Shown in pieces: positions 59,897 through 64,000 of a stretch of 64,000 nt of DNA (within the stretch, counting starts at the first letter, position 1; each line of letters begins with the position of its first letter). The notes under the pieces were generated by a model. The model was not told the origin of the DNA. It ran no database searches and worked only from the letters and a program-made list of their open reading frames with translations. Both the position numbers and the translations under genes were made by a program. Source of the DNA: Thuidium tamariscinum (taxonomy: Eukaryota > Streptophyta > Bryopsida > Hypnales > Thuidiaceae). The stretch spans positions 36,971,682-37,035,681 of the forward strand of contig OX344749.2 in assembly GCA_947034885.2 (NCBI GenBank). Direction: 5' to 3'.

Positions 59897-60138
59897 TTGG
59901 GTGAACGGGGACGGGTGATGATGGCTGATGCTCGCGGGGCCCGGGCCGGCCGGCGCGTGGGGTTAGCGCCGTGGAAGGATATGGCCAACGGCCCAGGACC
60001 AGTCACTCGAAGCGATGGATTCGTGGAGGCAGCGGGGATTCGGCATCATGCGGAGAATGGCGAACCACAATCGAAGCTGCCAGGAAGCGGACGGAGCGCG
60101 CGTTGCGGATATTCGAAGGAAGGAAGGCGCATAGTAGG
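59897..60138 (+). other. Candidate first exon, GC- and CpG-rich
   Basis: An abrupt GC-rich island in AT-rich DNA. A plus-strand frame opens at ATGATGGCTGATGC (59918) and stays open to a strong splice-donor-like site, AGTAG|GTGAGTAGG at about 60138. The product is Gly/Arg-rich without a known domain. I could not identify a second exon, so this may be a 5' leader exon or simply an island. Confidence 0.3.
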
Positions 60139-61581
60139 TGAGTAGGGTTTCCTTTGGGGGTTCTTTTGAGGTTCTTTTTGGAAGTACTTGCTTGGCAGGC
60201 AGTCCAGAGGGGGTGAGCCTGTGGCTGCTTTTAATGGATTCCCCTGAATCTCCACGGCATCATCGCCGTTGGTGCCGTGATGAGGGGTGGGATTCACGAT
60301 GGTTCTTTTGGGGGCAGTAGTTTCAAATCACTTGCACTGTGGAGGAGGGGTCGGAACTGAACCGAGGGGACGCGGTAGTGATTTTAGGATTTCTTTTTTG
60401 TTTTTGACACAAATGACAAAAGACTGAACTCCATGGCAATCCAGGGCTGGACTGCTTGAGTGCCTCAATCACTGTTGTGATTTATCTCGAAGCTGTTTTC
60501 GACTGCATAAAGCTTAACAGGAAAATTAATAAGTCGAATACTCGAATTGAAGGCGGAGAACCGACTGAACGCCGGGCGTACCCGCCGCAGTGATCTTTTC
60601 CTGTCTCTATTTTTGGCAGAAAGTGGAAAATGATCGTTTGGTGCCTTCGTCGGAGGAAGATTGTGATCCGTGAACGGCGTTAAGATTTTTTCTTGGTTCT
60701 GTTTTTGGCAGTAATTTGTAATATCTCATGCGCTGTGACTGATGTACTATAAGCTTAAATTAGATTTCTGACTATTTTTGGTTGAGGAATCGGACTCATA
60801 GATCCGTTGCACAGAAGATGCGATTGGTCACAGGTGATGTTGAACTTATTTGTAAAGTATATATATATATTTTTTAAACATGGACAATTTGTAAAGTATT
60901 TTATGGAACAAACGAACGAAATGGTGATAGGATTTGCAGATGAGAATGGGAATTGGATTCTTTTTAGTTCTTTCTGTTTGCCTTGTGTCTTTTTTTTTGT
61001 TTAAGACAGGGACAAATTCCATTGGAACAGAAATTTATTCTTGTGTTTGAACTTTTTTTTTAAATTTTTAAACTTGTGTTTAAACTTTGAAAGATCGATT
61101 GCTCGGAAGCCAGCCAGATTGATGAGCTGGTATAGGATTGTGCTTTTCTCTTTATTTAAGGTAGAACCTCCCGAAACCAAGAACCTCCCGAAACCAAGCA
61201 CCACCCTGTAGCCAACTTGTAGATTCAGGTATTTCCAACCAAGGCTAGACTGGGTTTTGTTTTTTTAATTTGTTTCTTTGTTTTTCAAAACGTTTTTTTC
61301 TCTTTTTCAAAATTGGAACTAAAAGTTCATGATACATGTCCCAAAGTAGTGTGCAAGGAAGTAGGAAGTAGTGAGTGAAAAAATATTTTCTTGAATGTTC
61401 AGAATTAGAAGGGTCCAAAGATTGGCTCTTTGTCCAGTGTGCCTTTTGCCTTTCAAAATTCTTAGTAATTTCAATTTTTGCCATAAATTACCAAATTTTT
61501 GCTATCCCCATCATTTCTATCTTGGCACCTCTAAAAATATTTGTTTTGCCTTGCATTATACCAAATCATGTCTAGGATACC
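60139..61581. other. Intergenic or intronic DNA
   Basis: Mixed then AT-rich. A short direct repeat GAACCTCCCGAAACCAAG lies at about 61165-61200. No gene recognised. Confidence 0.4.
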
Positions 61582-62533
61582 TTAACCCCTAAAGGTTTTT
61601 GACTATGTTTTCACCAAAAATGTTCCAAAACTGCCATTTCTAATACAAGTGCAATTTTTTTTTAAACACATTTTTGACTCATGTAACCGTAGGATCTTGT
61701 AGTAAGGTGGTTTGTAAACATGTGAAAAAAATTTCAGAAATTTCCACCGTGTAGATTGCAAGATATAAGCATTTGATTTGACAAAAATTGTTTTTTTATC
61801 CCTGCAAAAATCTGGGCAGCTGCACTTCACAAGGTCACATTTGTGTGAAAAAAAATTCAAAATGGTGGTTACTCTTTGAATTCATACTTCAATGCAAGTT
61901 GGCTACATTCTCAAAAAATTTCAAACCATTTGGAATTGTACAACATATAGGAAAAAATAAGTAAGTAGAAAGAAGTAAAAAATGAGCCAAAATACTAAAT
62001 TGTGAACATTTTATTCATGGAATTGAACATTTTCAATCTTAATGGTTAAAATGTTGTAATAAACAATCTACACCTTCTGTTTTTATTTTTTTTCAAAAAT
62101 ATGAAAAATTGAATTAAATGAAGAATTTCAAACTTTTTTTGTACTGTAGAGATTCTGTAATTGGCCGCAAACTACCCCAAACTCAAAATCTTCATAACTT
62201 TTGACTCATTGATTGGAATGGATTGATTCAAATCTTCCTATGTCTATATAAACCTAAAGAACCAATTTGAAATTTCACTTTTTTTTTTAAAGTTTTTTTT
62301 GAAGAAGTTTTTTCAGCTGCCCAAGTTGCCCGCCAAGTAAAGAAAACAACATATCCTGCCATAACTTTCTAACCGTGAAGTCAAAAGTTATGAAAATTGT
62401 CGTGCCTTAAAGCTACTCCTTGGGTACCCATTGTATCAAAATTTCAAAGAAAAAAAATAAAAACTCCATCTGTAGTGAGCTGCCCAAAAAATTTATAATC
62501 TCAAAAAACGTTGTTTAGGGCTTTAGGGGTTAA
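61582..62533. mobile_element. TTAA MITE, copy 4 (inverted relative to copies 1 and 3)
   Basis: TTAACCCCTAAAGG at the left and CTTTAGGGGTTAA at the right, about 950 bp. The interior is the reverse complement of copies 1 and 3 (for example AATCCATACC-type block, TGGTTAAAATGTTGTAATAAAC). Non-coding. Confidence 0.85.
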
Positions 62534-63235
62534 GGTAAACCAATCTATGATAGGCCAACTTTCTAATGCAACCATCTATAAAATGATCCATTATAGTTTT
62601 TTTGTCAATCCATAGCAAAAAAATTCTAATTAATGAGGTTAGGATTTTTTTATGTAGGTTAATGGCCAAATTCAATGCTTTGTATGATAGTGATAGAGTT
62701 TTAAAGATTGGTTTTGGTTTAAGAATTCAATGTAAAGTCATTATAGAAACTAATTTTTTTATTCCATCATGTTATGTCCATATTAGAAAGTTTTGCAACC
62801 ATATGAGGAAATATTGTCACTACTTTAAGTGATCTAATGACCATTATGGGCATTCTTTTTTATAATTTAGGGGCAATGTTTTTTTTCTAGTGATTTGGAA
62901 CAAAATTGTATCAAATTTTTTTGCCTAGTACCACACTTATAGAAAATAAATACCAAAATTTTGGATGAAATTGTCAAATAATGGATGAAAATAGGATGAT
63001 ATATGTATTATGTGCTAATATGATATTTTTTATCTAATATATAGATGAATATTGAAATATGGAGCACCACAATAAAATGAAGTATTGGCTCTTTGACACT
63101 TTATAAGAAATGAAAAAAAATTATTTAGGGGTAGTCTAGAGATTGTTTTGAACCACTTGGCTTGCAAACTTCAAAAATTCTCAACAAATTTATACTTTGT
63201 CAAAAAAAAATGAAATTTAAATATGATAGCCTTAT
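62534..63235. other. AT-rich intergenic DNA
   Basis: A 76-codon frame at 62602-62832 has no recognisable domain. Nothing else is seen. Confidence 0.45.
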
Positions 63236-63417
63236 TTGTTGAAACAAGGTGGGTCCTCTAATGGCTTCGTTTATTTAACCTTCTAGCTTTTAGTTTCATT
63301 TATGTGGCTTTTGAGTTTGTCGTTTCTATGATTCTTTGGCCAGCTCTAATAGTTTGGCTTCTTGTTCTCGGTTCTCTTTTTTAATGCAATGGGCTCGCCC
63401 ATTTTCAAAAAAAAAAA
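63236..63417 (+). mobile_element. Possible LINE 3' tail
   Basis: A TTTAATGCAATGGGCTCGCC block followed by CATTTTC and a run of 12 A resembles the 3' ends of plant non-LTR retrotransposons. No reverse transcriptase is present upstream, so it would be a strongly 5'-truncated copy. Confidence 0.4.
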
Positions 63418-64000
63418 ATGAAATGAAATTTGAATTGTTGTCTCCATTTAACATGATTATTATGATTATTATGTGGAAGAAAAAATTTAATTTTCAAAAG
63501 TGCCCACATGGCAAACCTTAGGCTAGTTTACCTGAAATCGATGCATGGGTGTACAGTCTGGAAGAAATTTTAGCTTAACCGGCTAAAATCCTATATTTTC
63601 TTGCACCAACCGGTTGCTTGAAGAATACACTCAACTAGGCCTTAAAAAAAAATAATATTCTCTTTTTTTCCTCTAAAATGATCGGTTTTTTTCTTGAAAT
63701 TTTGAACTTCATTTGGAAATTATGGATTTCAACCGGCTAACTTGTAACTAAATGCCGGTACTCCCCGTTCATTGCATGGGTGTTTCTACTAAGCTTACCT
63801 TACCTGGAACAACTCCGGTGGGAAACTTCTTTTCCTTGCTCAAATGGCGGTTCGGTTTCCTGCTTGGAAATTTGGGCCGGCAGACGGACGGAATTCCAGC
63901 TCTGTACGATTGATGCGAAAGTGAGTGAAGTACTGAAGTTATTACTGTGCCGTGGTGCTCAGGACAGGAGATACGCGCCGCAGCTCAAGAGCAGCTTCAT
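63418..64000. other. Right-edge DNA, unassigned
   Basis: AT-rich with repeated AACCGGCTAA words (63577, 63730) and TGCATGGGTGT at 63542 and 63774. The last 150 bp are GC-richer and may approach a gene outside the window. Confidence 0.35.

Noticed and set aside
1..64000. CRISPR arrays, rRNA or tRNA genes
   Set aside because: None recognised: repeats are transposon- or satellite-type, and no tRNA-like T-loop with matching stems or rRNA motif was seen by eye.

Overview
The window looks like nuclear DNA of a plant. Three host genes have unmistakably plant-type products with eukaryotic introns and plant-style start contexts (CAACAATGGC, GCAATGGCT, CACAATGGC): the 5' part of a pyruvate decarboxylase gene at the left edge (minus strand), a complete ten-exon SEC12-like gene at 12.9-16.9 kb (minus), and an intact single-exon F-box/kelch gene at 56.8-58.0 kb (minus). 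The AT-rich background and the abundance of cut-and-paste elements, including piggyBac-type and pogo-type transposases that are rare in flowering plants, make a seedless land plant or streptophyte alga more likely than an angiosperm. I cannot name the species.

Most of the rest is transposon-derived. From left to right: a Helitron-like element with three 182-bp repeats (5.4-6.0 kb); a 4.7-kb decayed piggyBac element with TTAA duplications (6.5-11.2 kb); a 273-bp pogo-type MITE (12.2 kb); the SEC12-like gene; a second short Helitron just upstream of that gene (17.3 kb); a decayed MULE transposase with a SWIM zinc finger and two recognisable introns (17.8-20.0 kb); an AT-rich tandem array interrupted by MITEs (20.9-23.0 kb); a 4.27-kb inverted repeat with 1,627-bp arms, each carrying a CACTA-type element (28.4-32.7 kb); a decayed gene resembling the DUF7869 family, split by three MITEs (36.7-41.9 kb); a pogo-like element with an almost intact transposase nested inside a TTAA MITE (44.0-51.5 kb); more TTAA MITEs; and the F-box/kelch gene.

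Two MITE families dominate. One has termini GGGTGATTGCAAGAAACAC and makes 4-bp target duplications that differ at every insertion (TTAA, TTAT, ATTC, TTGG, TAAG, AACT). The other is about 930 bp, begins CCCCTAAAGGACC and is flanked by TTAA. Three copies of the first family sit inside the DUF7869-like gene. Removing each together with one 4-bp duplicate brings the broken reading frame back into register, which independently confirms both the element ends and the original gene. The in-frame stops of that gene (TAG, TAA, TGA) can all be explained by C-to-T change at CAG, CAA or CGA codons, as expected for methylated plant transposons.

The host genes do not form a pathway: one is fermentative metabolism, one ER-export vesicle budding, one probable ubiquitin ligase targeting. 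All coordinates were read by eye. Exon models rest on splice sites, phase agreement and remembered family motifs, not on database searches.
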